A stretch of DNA of 64,000 bases from Terrirubrum flagellatum (GTDB lineage Bacteria; Pseudomonadota; Alphaproteobacteria; Rhizobiales; Beijerinckiaceae). A model generated the notes under the pieces. That model worked only from the letters and a program-made list of their open reading frames with translations, had not been told where the DNA came from and searched no databases. The first letter of the stretch is position 1; each line of letters starts with the position of its first letter. Made by a program: the position numbers and the translations under genes. This document shows, piece by piece, positions 16,926 through 26,038 of this stretch. The stretch spans positions 186,001-250,000 of the forward strand of contig NZ_CP091853.1 of NCBI RefSeq assembly GCF_022059845.1, written 5' to 3'.

Positions 16926-17879
16926 TCATTCGCTGATCAGCTTTTGTGTCTCGATGGCGATCAGTTCCGTCGCTGCGGCGTAATAGCCGTTGAGATCGCC
17001 CTTCTGCGAAATGAGGCTTGTGGCGGCGTCCATGACGGCGCGGATGGCCGGCGACGGCGCCGATGTCGCGCAGGCGAGAAAATAGAACAGCGAAGGCGGC
17101 GTCTGCGTCGTCTCGATGCGCACGAGATTGCCCGTTGCAAGTTCGGCTTCGGCGGCGGACTGCGAGACGAGCGCGACGCCGAGTCCCGCCTTGGCGAGAT
17201 GAATGCGCGTCGGAAGATGTGAGGCGCTGTGATTGCGCTGCGGCTCGGCGCTGTCCTGCCTGAACCAGTCAATCATCAATGCGTGCAGTAAAGTGCCGGG
17301 CCGATCCGAGATGATCGGCCACGCCGCAAGCTCTCGCGCCGTGATGGCGCGCGTTGGCAGATTGAGGCGCGGGCTCGCGACCCAGATGTTCGAGACTTCG
17401 CCGACAGGCGTCGCCGAGAGTTTGCTTGGATCCACGGGCCCCGCGACGACAGCGATGTCGAGCTGCCCCTTGTCGAGCGCGGCGCGCAGCGTCTCGCTGG
17501 AATCGACCGCGACCTCAACCGTCAATCCGGGGTAGGCGCGCGAGATGCGTTCAACGAGATTGGGAAGCCAGGTGAGTGCGTGAATGTTGGTGGCGCCAAA
17601 ACGGACGCGTCCCGAAAGCGCGTCGCGCGCGCCGATCCGCTGCTGCACTTCCGCCGAGAGCGCCACGAATTGAGCTGCGTAGGCAAGAAGCTCCTGTCCC
17701 TTCGGCGTGAGCATAGCGCCGCGGCCGATCCGCTCGAAGAGCGGCAGGCCTAGAGCCTCCTCGGCCTCCTTGATGCGCGCTGAGATCGCGGCCTGCGAAA
17801 CGCCGAGTTGGCGCGCGGCGGCGTGAAAGCTGCCGAGGCGGCCGATCCAATAGAAGGCTTCATAGTGCTTCAGATTCAT
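16926..17879 (-). CDS. LysR-family transcriptional regulator
   Basis: A 317-residue LysR regulator. The N-terminal winged HTH (residues 3-62: LKHYEAFYWIGRLGSFHAAARQLGVSQAA.., LFERIGRGAMLTPKG) is followed by the effector-binding fold. The ATG at 17879 has GGAGG about 10 bases upstream. It lies directly upstream of, and on the same strand as, the FbpABC-AtuA-DUF4387 operon. It is the probable regulator of that operon, with the transported compound or its product as likely inducer. Confidence 0.9.
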   Translation of the reverse strand: MNLKHYEAFYWIGRLGSFHAAARQLGVSQAAISARIKEAEEALGLPLFERIGRGAMLTPKGQELLAYAAQFVALSAEVQQRIGARDALSGRVRFGATNIHALTWLPNLVERISRAYPGLTVEVAVDSSETLRAALDKGQLDIAVVAGPVDPSKLSATPVGEVSNIWVASPRLNLPTRAITARELAAWPIISDRPGTLLHALMIDWFRQDSAEPQRNHSASHLPTRIHLAKAGLGVALVSQSAAEAELATGNLVRIETTQTPPSLFYFLACATSAPSPAIRAVMDAATSLISQKGDLNGYYAAATELIAIETQKLISE

Positions 17880-18446
17880 TGCCGCTTATCCTCCTTTTAA
17901 TACGGCGTTCAGAGCAAGCATTTTGAGGCCTAGCGGCGGCGGTAAGCACGGCGCGCTAGCCAAAACAACCGGGTGGGCTGCGGCGAATAAGTAGGCGAGT
18001 GCAATGAGGTGGCGGAATTGCCGAAATCGACTCAGCCGTCGGTCGATGAGTTGAAATCCCTCCATGACCGACATCTGCGGCAACAGATTCTGACCCAAAG
18101 CGGCCTATAGCGGGGTCGATTTCCTTTCTTCAGCGGACGTTCGCTTTAAAGCAGCGGCACAGTTGATTGAAGCGCGTACAGACAATCGTCGAGTGGCAAC
18201 AGAGTGTATCTGCGGAACGCAACGGCGATGGCTTCTTCCTCTGCCGACAGCACTGTCGATTTCGAGCTTTTGGGGCCGGTCGGAAGGTCGGCGACCGATG
18301 AGCGGCTTTTCCATTTGGCGACGATCTTCTGGTCGATGCCGCATCGCTTGACGGATCGCCTCTGTCGTCGTGCGCTCTCATGGAGAACCTGGCTCATGAG
18401 GCATCTTTCGAATCCGGCGACAAGAATGCACCGACGAAATCCGGGA
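17880..18446. other. Gene-poor junction with an IS481 remnant
   Basis: Apart from the transposase fragment at 18146-18397, no gene is evident. The sequence from 17880 to 18145 lies upstream of the LysR gene and presumably contains its promoter. Confidence 0.5.
18146..18397 (-). pseudogene. IS481-family transposase, N-terminal remnant
   Basis: Translated on the minus strand, this 83-residue fragment reads MSQVLHESA, CGIDQKIVAKW, SSVADLPTGPK and FRRYTLLPLDDCLYALQ. These are hallmark blocks of the N-terminal HTH region of IS481-type transposases. Part of the first helix appears deleted, and a stop follows where the DDE domain should begin, so it cannot be active. It ends 49 bases from the 3' end of the Dpp operon and marks an old insertion boundary. 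Confidence 0.8.
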
Positions 18447-19439
18447 CTAAACGTCTAGATGGCAAGCCGCAAAGCGAGCTTGATCCGTGATCCGGAGATG
18501 AGGCGTTTCCGCCCCGCAGCGATCGAATTTTTCCGGGCAGCGCGGATGAAACGGGCAGCCCGAAGGGATGTTAAGCGGACTCGGCAGCTCGCCGACGAGA
18601 GCTGTGGCGCGGGAGGCGCGCGGAGCGTCGGGCGGCGACGGATCCATGCGCGGCGCAGCGCGGAGCAACGCCTCCGTGTAGGGGTGGCGAGGCGCGTCGA
18701 AAACACTGTCTGCGGGGCCGATCTCGACGATGCGGCCAAGATACATCACGGCGACGCGGTGGGCCAAGTGTCGCACGACGCGCAGGTCGTGCGACACAAA
18801 CAGCATCGCCAAACCCAGACGCTCCTGGAGGTCGAGCAGAAGATTGAGAATCTGCGCCTGAATTGACACGTCGAGCGCCGATACGATCTCGTCTGCAATG
18901 AGCAATTCCGGATTGACGGAGAGCGCGCGGGCGATAGCGATGCGCTGACGCTGGCCGCCGGAGAATTCATGGGGAAAGCGCGAGGCGGCGTCAGCATTGA
19001 GGCGCACGAGGGCGAGCAGTTCTGCGACTTTTTCGGCGCGGCGCGCGGGCGCCGTCATGCCGTGGACCTGCAGCGCTTCTTCGATGATCTGGCCAATGGT
19101 CATGCGGGGATTGAGCGACCCGTAAGGGTCCTGAAAGATCATCTGCACGCGTCGGTTATATTGGCGCAACGCGGCTCCGCCCAGGCTGCGAACATCCGCG
19201 CCGTCAAAGCTGATCTGGCCGTTGTCAACTTCCACAAGGCGCACCAGCGCGCGCGCCAGAGTGGATTTGCCACAACCTGACTCTCCGACCACCGCCAGCG
19301 TCTCGCCGCGCGCAATGGCGAGGCTTACCCCGTTGAGCGCGCGCACCATCGGGCGTGGGCCCCCGCGCAGCAGGTCGCCCATCTTGCGGCGCGCCGGAAA
19401 GCCGAGCGCGAGATCGTCGGCGACAAGCAGGCCGTTCAT
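18447..19439 (-). CDS. dppF: Oligopeptide/dipeptide-type ABC ATPase (DppF/OppF)
   Basis: A 330-residue ATPase, second of the pair that drives the Dpp/Opp-type importer. It has Walker A GESGCGKST, FQDPYGSLNPRMT, signature FSGGQRQRIAIARAL and the D-loop region ADEIVSALDVSIQ. The C-terminal oligopeptide-transporter domain has the cysteine-rich CPFHPRCPEKFDRC. The ATG at 19439 overlaps the dppD stop (ATGA) and is better supported than an earlier in-frame start. Confidence 0.9.
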   Translation of the reverse strand: MNGLLVADDLALGFPARRKMGDLLRGGPRPMVRALNGVSLAIARGETLAVVGESGCGKSTLARALVRLVEVDNGQISFDGADVRSLGGAALRQYNRRVQMIFQDPYGSLNPRMTIGQIIEEALQVHGMTAPARRAEKVAELLALVRLNADAASRFPHEFSGGQRQRIAIARALSVNPELLIADEIVSALDVSIQAQILNLLLDLQERLGLAMLFVSHDLRVVRHLAHRVAVMYLGRIVEIGPADSVFDAPRHPYTEALLRAAPRMDPSPPDAPRASRATALVGELPSPLNIPSGCPFHPRCPEKFDRCGAETPHLRITDQARFAACHLDV

Positions 19440-20413
19440 GCCGCCTTCCGCGCAGCGCGGCCGATATCCTCGGCATGCAGGCATGAGGTTTGGTGATCGT
19501 CAGCGACATTCCACAGGAGCGGCGACGCCCGGCTGCAGTCGGCTGTCGCGAAATCACAGCGAGGCGCGAAGCGGCAACCTGGCGGCATGTCGCCGAGGGC
19601 CGGCGGCGCGCCGGGGATTGAGGGCAGCGGTTGGCGCGCATGGGAGCGCGCCGGAACCGACCGCATCAATCCGAGCGTATAGGCGTGAGCGGGACTGTTG
19701 AACACATCATAGACGGGCCCGGTCTCCATGATGCGGCCGGCATACATGACCACCATCCGGTCGCACACGCCGGCCACTACGCCGAGATCGTGCGTAACCA
19801 GGATGACGCTCATTTGCAGCTCGTCCTTGAGTCCGAGCAGCAGCTTGAGGATCTGGTCCTGGATGGTCACGTCGAGCGCTGTGGTGGGCTCGTCGGCAAG
19901 CAACAGTTTCGGCTCGGCGGCAAGCGCGATTGCGATCATGGCGCGTTGGCGCATGCCTCCCGAGAACTCGTGCGGATAGTTCTGGAGCCGGCGCCTGGCG
20001 TCGGGAATGCCGACAAGGTCCAACAGCTCCAGCGCGCGCTTGCGCGCCGCGGCGCCGCGCATATTCATATGCGCGTCGAGGCTTTCGGTGATCTGGAGTC
20101 CGATCGGCAGCACGGGATTGAGCGCCGTCATGGGCTCCTGGAAAATCATCGCGATCTCGCGGCCGCGCGCGCGGCGGATGTCAGCCTCGTCCATGGAGAG
20201 CAGATCACGCCCCCGCCACAACGCGACGCCTGACGTCGCCGCATGTTTCGGCAGCAATTGCAGCAGCGCGCGCAGTGTGATGCTCTTGCCGGAGCCGGAT
20301 TCGCCGACGATTCCGAGCATCTCGCTAGGGTTAACGTCGAAGGAGACGGAGTCGACGGGATTCGCCGCGCCGAAGCGGATGCCGAGATCGCGAACCGACA
20401 GAAGCGCCGTCAT
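19436..20413 (-). CDS. dppD: Oligopeptide/dipeptide-type ABC ATPase (DppD/OppD)
   Basis: A 325-residue ATPase with Walker A GESGSGKSIT, FQEPMTALNPVLP, signature FSGGMRQRAMIAIAL, Walker B LLLADEPTTALDVT and the C-terminal CRFAPRCDFATADC block typical of OppD/DppD. The start ATG at 20413 overlaps the dppC stop. It works with DppF, DppB, DppC and the binding protein encoded upstream. Confidence 0.9.
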   Translation of the reverse strand: MTALLSVRDLGIRFGAANPVDSVSFDVNPSEMLGIVGESGSGKSITLRALLQLLPKHAATSGVALWRGRDLLSMDEADIRRARGREIAMIFQEPMTALNPVLPIGLQITESLDAHMNMRGAAARKRALELLDLVGIPDARRRLQNYPHEFSGGMRQRAMIAIALAAEPKLLLADEPTTALDVTIQDQILKLLLGLKDELQMSVILVTHDLGVVAGVCDRMVVMYAGRIMETGPVYDVFNSPAHAYTLGLMRSVPARSHARQPLPSIPGAPPALGDMPPGCRFAPRCDFATADCSRASPLLWNVADDHQTSCLHAEDIGRAARKAA

Positions 20414-21264
20414 CGCCGTCGCATCAGAGCGGCGAGGCCGTCGCCCAGCAGGCTGAATCCAGAGCCCGCGAGAACGATGGCGAGGCCGGGAAAAATCGAC
20501 ATCCACCAAGCTGTGGTCATGAAATTCTTGCCGTCGCCGATCAGCACGCCCCATTCTGATATGGGCGGCTGCGCCCCCAGCCCGAGATAGCCGAGGCTTG
20601 ATCCGAGCAGGATCGCCAGAGCCATGTCGGTCATCCAGTAGACCATGATCGGGCTCAGCGCGTTCGGCAGAAGGTGCCGGAACAGAATGCGCCCGGCGCT
20701 GTAGCCCATCACGCGCCCGGCGGCGGCGTAGTCGCGCCTTTTCTGGCTCAGGATTTCGCCGCGCGTCAAACGCGCATAGGTGATCCAGTTCACGGCGCTG
20801 ACCGCAATATACATGTTGAGCAGACCGGGGCCGAGCACCGCGACAATCGCGATGACGAGCACGAGAAAAGGAATCGTGACGGCGACGTCGACCACCCTGC
20901 GAAACGCGGAATCGACGGCGCCTCCGGCGTAACCGACGATGGCGCCGATGAAGGTGCCGAAGATCGCGGGGAAGAGCGTGCAGAAGACCGCGATCTGCAG
21001 ATCGACGCGCGCCGCCCAGATCGTGCGTGAAAGAACGTCGCGGCCGAAATTGTCGGTGCCGAAAGGATGGCTCCAGCTCGGCGGCGACAGAAGCGCACGG
21101 TAGTTGAAAACGTTGGGATCATAGGGCGCGATCGCACCCGGAAAGAGAGCGCAGGCGACGAGGACGAGAATGATCGCCGCGCCGATGATCGTCGTTGGCG
21201 GCAACCGCAGGCGGGCTCCTGGCCGGAGCGGCGCCACGATCGACGCGTCCTGTATGGCGGTCAT
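20410..21264 (-). CDS. dppC: Dipeptide-type ABC permease DppC
   Basis: A 284-residue inner-membrane permease of the DppC/OppC group. The N-terminal helix is followed by the family hallmark HPFGTDNFGRDVLSR (about residues 66-80) and an EAA-type loop around KRRDYAAAGRVMGYSAGRILFRHLLPN. It overlaps dppB and dppD by four bases each. Confidence 0.9.
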   Translation of the reverse strand: MTAIQDASIVAPLRPGARLRLPPTTIIGAAIILVLVACALFPGAIAPYDPNVFNYRALLSPPSWSHPFGTDNFGRDVLSRTIWAARVDLQIAVFCTLFPAIFGTFIGAIVGYAGGAVDSAFRRVVDVAVTIPFLVLVIAIVAVLGPGLLNMYIAVSAVNWITYARLTRGEILSQKRRDYAAAGRVMGYSAGRILFRHLLPNALSPIMVYWMTDMALAILLGSSLGYLGLGAQPPISEWGVLIGDGKNFMTTAWWMSIFPGLAIVLAGSGFSLLGDGLAALMRRR

Positions 21265-22199
21265 GCGCTCACCCGCGGATCCAGTATCGCAAGCAGCGCG
21301 TCGACCGCGAGAAAGACCACCGACACAAGGACCGAGATCACCATGGTCAAGCCTTGCACGACGGCGTAGTCGCGCGAGAAGATGCTGTCGATCATCAGCC
21401 TTCCGACACCTGGCACGGCGAAGACCGTCTCCGTGATGACGGCGCCGCCGATCAAAGATCCGATATGGAGCCCGAGCAGCGTGATCGTGGAGATGCCAGC
21501 GTTGCGCAGGACGTGGCGACCGAGCACCGTCCGCCGCATCAGGCCCTTGGCGGTGGCGAAGCTGACATATTCGGCGTGCAGGACCTCGATCAGCGACTCC
21601 CGGAGATTACGCAGCAGGATGGCGGACAGGCTGAGCGCGAGCGTGAGCGCGGGAAGGAAGAGATAGTAGAGATTCTCAAGGAAGTCGTCGCCGACGCCTC
21701 CCACCGGAAACCAGCGCAGCCCGGCGGCCAGCGTGATGAGCAGCACGAGACCGATGTAGAAGACCGGCATCGACAGGCTGACTTGCGAGATCAAGCGAAT
21801 GACCGCGTCAGCGACGCCGCCTTGACGCAACGCGGCGATGAAGGCGAGCGGCGCAGCGATGAGCAGGGAAAGAACAATCGCCATGCCGGTCAGCATGAGC
21901 GTGATCGGCAGACGCTCCTTGATGAGAGAGGCCACGGGAACGCGCATTGTGACCGACTCGCCGAACTGGAGTGTCGCCATGCGGATCAGGAATTCCCAGA
22001 ACTGTTCCAGGACCGTCCGATCGAACCCCATGGCGTGCCGCATCCGGGCGATGGCCTCATCGGAGGCGCGGTCGCCGAGCAGCATCAACACGGGATCGCC
22101 GGGCAGAAAATGCATCAAGCCGAAAATCAGCAAGGCGACCAGCACGACGGTCGCCGCAATGTGCAGCGTCCGCCGCGCGAGCAGCGCCAGCATGTTCAC
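21261..22199 (-). CDS. dppB: Dipeptide-type ABC permease DppB
   Basis: A 312-residue permease of the DppB/OppB group. The N-terminal helix has LIFGLMHFLPGDPV. Further on are the EAA loop around HAEYVSFATAKGLMRRTVLGRHVLRNA and the ending ETVFAVPGVGRLMIDSIFSRDYAVVQG, all family signatures. It lies 6 bases after the binding-protein gene. Confidence 0.9.
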   Translation of the reverse strand: MNMLALLARRTLHIAATVVLVALLIFGLMHFLPGDPVLMLLGDRASDEAIARMRHAMGFDRTVLEQFWEFLIRMATLQFGESVTMRVPVASLIKERLPITLMLTGMAIVLSLLIAAPLAFIAALRQGGVADAVIRLISQVSLSMPVFYIGLVLLITLAAGLRWFPVGGVGDDFLENLYYLFLPALTLALSLSAILLRNLRESLIEVLHAEYVSFATAKGLMRRTVLGRHVLRNAGISTITLLGLHIGSLIGGAVITETVFAVPGVGRLMIDSIFSRDYAVVQGLTMVISVLVSVVFLAVDALLAILDPRVSA

Positions 22200-22205
22200 G
22201 CCCGG

Positions 22206-23789
22206 TTACTTGTCCAGATAGGTGTCGATGAAGATGTTGTTGCCGAGCGGAATCTGCACGAAATCCTTGACCTTCTTGAGCATCGCCACGGGATAGGGCA
22301 CTTCCATGCTGAAGATGATCGGCGCGGCGACCGCGAAACGCTGCTGGATTTCCTTGTATTGAGCCGCGCGTTTCCCGGTATCGAGCTCTTCCTGGCTGAT
22401 CTCGAAGAGCTCGTCGACACGCTTGTCCTGCCAGCCCGTGCGCGCTGATTGCCGCGTCGGATAATAGGCGATGATCGAGGTGATCTCGTTCGGATCGTTG
22501 ATATCGTTGGTCCAGAGCGAGGTGCGCATCTGGAAGTCGGCGGCGTTGTAACGCGCCAGCCTTGTCGCCGCCTCAAGCTGTTCGATCTTCAGCTTCACGC
22601 CGATCTGCGACCACATCTGCTGCAAGGCCGACAGTTTGGCGGCGTCATCCGCGTTTCCGGCCAACGCCATGCACGTGATCTCAAAACCGCCGGAGTAGCC
22701 AGCGTCCGCCATCAGCTTCTTGGCCTTGCCCAGATCGTAAGGATAGAGCGGACCCTCGCCGTAAGACAACGGGGTCGACATCGGCATGAAGCTCTGCTGC
22801 GGCGTCCCGGCTCCGTAGGACACGACCTGGATAAGCGCATCCTTGTCCGTGGCGTAATTCAACGCCTGACGCACGCGAACATCGTTGAGCGGGTTCTTCG
22901 CGCCATCCTTGAGCGTTGGCCTGGTGTTGAGCGTGAAATAATTCACCTGCGCCGCCGGAAACAGCACCATGTTGAGTTTTGGATCGCCCTTGAGCTCCGT
23001 TACGCGCGAGTAAGGGACAAACTCGGTCGCATCGATCTCCCCGGCTTTCAGCTTCAGGATGCGCGTCGCATCATCCGGGATGATGAGGAACCTCACCGAG
23101 TCGAGATAGGGCAGCGGCTTCCCGTCGGCGGCGATTTTCCAGTAATAGGGGTTGCGCGACATCACCATTTCAGCGTTGCGCTTCCAACTCGTCAGGACAA
23201 ACGGCCCCGAGCCGATCGGGCGCTCCGCGAACGCTTTCGATTTTTCCAACAACGTCGCTCCAGGCGCCGCCATCACCAGCTTCTCCGGCATGACGCCGGC
23301 GTTGAAGGTCGCCAGCGCCTGAAGGATCGTCGGGTCCGGATGCTTCATGTTGACGATGACGGTGTCGTCGCCTTTCGTCTCGATCCATCCGATCGAGGCA
23401 AGCAGGAAGCTGAATTCGCCGCCATCCTCCTTGCTCCGCGCGCGATCAAGCGACCATTTGACGTCGCTGACCGAAAGCGGCGAGCCGTCGGCGAATTTCA
23501 GGCCCGGCCGCATCGTGAATGTGATCGTCTTGCCGTCGCCGGACACTTTGTGAGCGGCGGCGAGACCGGGCTCGGTTCCCTTTCCATCGGCTGACGCCAG
23601 CAGCAGCGTGTCGTAGAGATTGAGCGAGATCCAGATATCTGCGTTCTGCGCCGTGTGAGCGGGATCGAGAAACTGGCTGTCGATTGCGCGCGCGAAGACG
23701 AGCGTGCCGCCGCGGTTCGCCGCAGAGGCTTGGCCCGCGGGGAAAAACGCCAGAATTCCAAGTAGAAACCCGATCGCACGATGTTTCAT
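22206..23789 (-). CDS. dppA: Periplasmic binding protein, DppA/OppA family (SBP_bac_5)
   Basis: A 527-residue family-5 solute-binding protein. The signal peptide is MKHRAIGFLLGILAFFPAGQASA. The mature domain starts GGTLVFARAIDSQFLDPAH and contains YDTLLLASADGKGTEPGLAA and the SV-DVKWSLDRAR segment. The ATG at 23789 has GGAG seven bases upstream; frames extending further upstream lack the signal peptide. It leads the Dpp operon. It is divergent from the PhnW-like transaminase, which suggests an amino-group-bearing ligand, perhaps an aminophosphonate or an amino-acid derivative rather than a peptide. Confidence 0.88.
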   Translation of the reverse strand: MKHRAIGFLLGILAFFPAGQASAANRGGTLVFARAIDSQFLDPAHTAQNADIWISLNLYDTLLLASADGKGTEPGLAAAHKVSGDGKTITFTMRPGLKFADGSPLSVSDVKWSLDRARSKEDGGEFSFLLASIGWIETKGDDTVIVNMKHPDPTILQALATFNAGVMPEKLVMAAPGATLLEKSKAFAERPIGSGPFVLTSWKRNAEMVMSRNPYYWKIAADGKPLPYLDSVRFLIIPDDATRILKLKAGEIDATEFVPYSRVTELKGDPKLNMVLFPAAQVNYFTLNTRPTLKDGAKNPLNDVRVRQALNYATDKDALIQVVSYGAGTPQQSFMPMSTPLSYGEGPLYPYDLGKAKKLMADAGYSGGFEITCMALAGNADDAAKLSALQQMWSQIGVKLKIEQLEAATRLARYNAADFQMRTSLWTNDINDPNEITSIIAYYPTRQSARTGWQDKRVDELFEISQEELDTGKRAAQYKEIQQRFAVAAPIIFSMEVPYPVAMLKKVKDFVQIPLGNNIFIDTYLDK

Positions 23790-24049
23790 CTTCGCGCTCC
23801 ATCCGCCGACGTCTGGGTGCAAAAATTTAGGTGTGCGGGGGCGAGATGAGTCAAGGCGAATGAATTGGCGGGTTTTACGCAAATCAGATGAAAGCGATGC
23901 TGTGGCGGGCGCTTCTTGCATAAAAATTCATCCGTTTGCCTCACGCGAAGCTCAACCAGGAATTTAGAGCCCGCAAAAGATGCATTCGCGAGTGAATATC
24001 TCGATATAGGCTGCGCTTGGCTTTGTTCGGCATGGCGGAGTGGCGAGAT
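23790..24049. promoter_or_regulatory. Divergent promoter region of dppABCDF and the PhnW-like gene
   Basis: These 260 bases separate two divergently transcribed units and must hold both promoters. The stretch is AT-richer than its flanks (23870-23960). I see no clean palindrome or sigma-54 element here. Confidence 0.5.
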
Positions 24050-25192
24050 ATGCGAAGGGACCCTTCCAATCCTCTGTTGTTGACGCCGGGCCCGGTCAGC
24101 ATCTCGATGACGACCAAGCGGGTCATGCTGACGGATCGCGCATCCGGCGGCGTCGAGTTCCAGGCCGATCTGCAATTTGCGCGCGATTACATGGTGGGAC
24201 TGGTGGGCGGTCGCGGCGACTACACGGCCGTTCCGTTGCCGGGCAGCGCGACTTACGCCAACGAGGCCGTGATCGCAGCGCTTGTGCCTGTCGGCGGAAA
24301 GCTTCTGATTCACACCAACGGAGTCTATGGCGATCGGCTCATCGAGATTTGTGCTCACACCGGCAAGAGTTACGGCGCGATCCGCACGCCGCCTTTCACG
24401 CCTGCGACCGCAGCGCAGTTCGAAGCGGCGATCGAAGCTGATCCGGCGATCACCCATGTGATGATTGTTCATTGCGAGACGAGCACTGGCGTATTGAATC
24501 CGCTGGAGGCTGTCGCCGATGTCTGCCGGCGCCACGGCAAGGGGTTGCTGATCGACGCGGTCGCGAGCTTCGGCGCGTTCGACATCGACGCGAAACGCCT
24601 AGGCTTTCAGGCGGTGACTGTGTCGTCAAATAAATGCATGCAGGCGGCTCCCGGCATCGGCTGGTCGGTGGTGCAAAAGACCGCGCTTGAGAATGCGAAA
24701 GGAAATCATTCCACGCTCGCGCTCGATCTCTGGGACCAGAACCAGCATATGGACCGCACGGCCGCGTTTCGGTTCACGCCGCCAACACAGGTGCTGGCGG
24801 CGTTCGCGCAGGCGTGCAGGGAGCATCAGGCGGAAGGCGGCGCTCCCGCGCGGTTCCGGCGCTACAGTCGCAATTGGCGGCGTCTCGTCGATGGCATGCG
24901 ACAGCTTGGATTCGTCACGGTGGTTCCCGATGAATTCGCATCGCCAATCGTCGCCACCTTCCACAATCCCGCTCATCCCGCCTTCAGTTTCGAGCGGCTG
25001 TTCGAAGGCATGAAGAAGCGCGGCTTCATCATCTTTCCCGGCCGGCTGGCGCTCGCAAACACATTCCGCATCGGATGCATGGGCGATGTCGTCGAGGCCG
25101 ACATGGCCGACGCGGTCAGCGCAGTTGCAGAATCGATGGAGGAGATGGGCGTTGTGGGCCTTGGGCGCACGGAACTGGCGATGTCCGGCTGA
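24050..25192 (+). CDS. phnW: PhnW-like class V aminotransferase (2-aminoethylphosphonate:pyruvate type)
   Basis: A 380-residue PLP enzyme. The N-terminus NPLLLTPGPVSISMTTK, the NGVYGDRLIEI segment, HCETSTGVLNPLEAVADVCR, IDAVASFGAFDID (Asp169) and SSNKCMQAAPG (PLP lysine Lys195) align closely with PhnW, which converts 2-aminoethylphosphonate plus pyruvate to phosphonoacetaldehyde plus alanine. The ATG at 24050 has GGAG nine bases upstream and was chosen over ATG 24032 and TTG 24017. The usual downstream enzymes (PhnX, PhnY, PhnA) are absent from the window, so another amine substrate cannot be excluded. It is divergent from the Dpp-type importer. Confidence 0.8.
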   Translation: MRRDPSNPLLLTPGPVSISMTTKRVMLTDRASGGVEFQADLQFARDYMVGLVGGRGDYTAVPLPGSATYANEAVIAALVPVGGKLLIHTNGVYGDRLIEICAHTGKSYGAIRTPPFTPATAAQFEAAIEADPAITHVMIVHCETSTGVLNPLEAVADVCRRHGKGLLIDAVASFGAFDIDAKRLGFQAVTVSSNKCMQAAPGIGWSVVQKTALENAKGNHSTLALDLWDQNQHMDRTAAFRFTPPTQVLAAFAQACREHQAEGGAPARFRRYSRNWRRLVDGMRQLGFVTVVPDEFASPIVATFHNPAHPAFSFERLFEGMKKRGFIIFPGRLALANTFRIGCMGDVVEADMADAVSAVAESMEEMGVVGLGRTELAMSG

Positions 25193-26038
25193 CGAGGTCG
25201 GCTCATTGTCAGCCCGTCGTTGTCGGGCGCGGGGTCCCCGCGCAGATCGGCACAGGGTCTTGGCGTCGGCCTGGAGGCGGGTGCGCCGGGCCCCGAGTGG
25301 TTGCCTTGCAGAGGGCGCCGTCACGCTTGTGAATGAGCATGTTGGCGGCGTTGAACAACGGCTCGGTCTCGATCGTGATGTGGAGAAAGCGATCGATTTG
25401 TCCAAGCTGTTGGCAAATTGGGTACATGCATTGATCTTCGCTCGAAATACGCGCCGCGGCGCAGAGCAAGACAAAAATGAAAGCGGATGTCCGTTCGCGA
25501 CGCGCGTCGCGAATGGCGGCTTCTTTATCGCGGTGAAGGTCAAGGGGATTGTGATCACGACATGGCGTTGCTCTCCGCAATTGATCTGCTTCGATTGATG
25601 TCGCCGCACGAGGCTCGTGCTTCTCTTCGAGGTCGGCGCTGGACCGGCTCACGATGGAGTCAGAAGGATGGAGTGGTTCAATCTAATGGACGCCCTTGCC
25701 GCCAAAGGCGGCAGGATCTGCTGACATTACGAACTCACTCCATCCATCGTCCCCGTGGGGACATCTTCCTGCCAAGGCAGAACCTGTGGAATTGCTCGTT
25801 AGCGATGCCGCGCGGTCATGCGGGCCGCGCCACCGCCGCCGCGTTGCTCCATCGGAAGTTCGTGCCGCCGATCCACCTGCAGTGAAAGACGACCGCCAGT
25901 CGCTTGGCGACCGCAACGATGGCCCGGCGAGCGCCGCGCCGTTTGGCGACTCTGACGCCTCAGGCCTTCAGCCACGACCATTTCTTGCTGTGCGCGAATA
26001 TTGGTGTTGCCTGTTGAATTGAGGGCGAGTTATCGGAA
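25193..26038. other. 846-base gene-poor junction with an IS110 remnant
   Basis: No intact gene is evident. Frames on both strands look like decayed sequence. A strong small hairpin (TGCCGCC-AAA-GGCGGCA, 25697-25713) and an IS110-family transposase tail (25816-25985) are the only recognisable items. It separates the PhnW/Dpp block from the large catabolic operon. Confidence 0.55.
25816..25985 (-). pseudogene. IS110-family transposase, C-terminal remnant
   Basis: On the minus strand one frame reads VRVAKRRGARRAIVAVAKRL, then AVVFHCRWIGGTNFRWSN and ends in a TGA. This is the conserved tail of IS110-type transposases. An in-frame TGA lies just upstream, and the catalytic DEDD and Ser regions are missing, so it is a dead fragment. 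Confidence 0.7.

Noticed and set aside
21195-22448. A 417-codon plus-strand frame opposite dppB and dppA
   Set aside because: Composition is that of an antisense shadow (very rich in His, Arg, Asp, Gln) with no domain, and both dpp genes are certain.
25209-25652. A 147-codon minus-strand frame in the junction after the PhnW-like gene
   Set aside because: No recognisable domain, no ribosome site and irregular composition; more likely decayed sequence.
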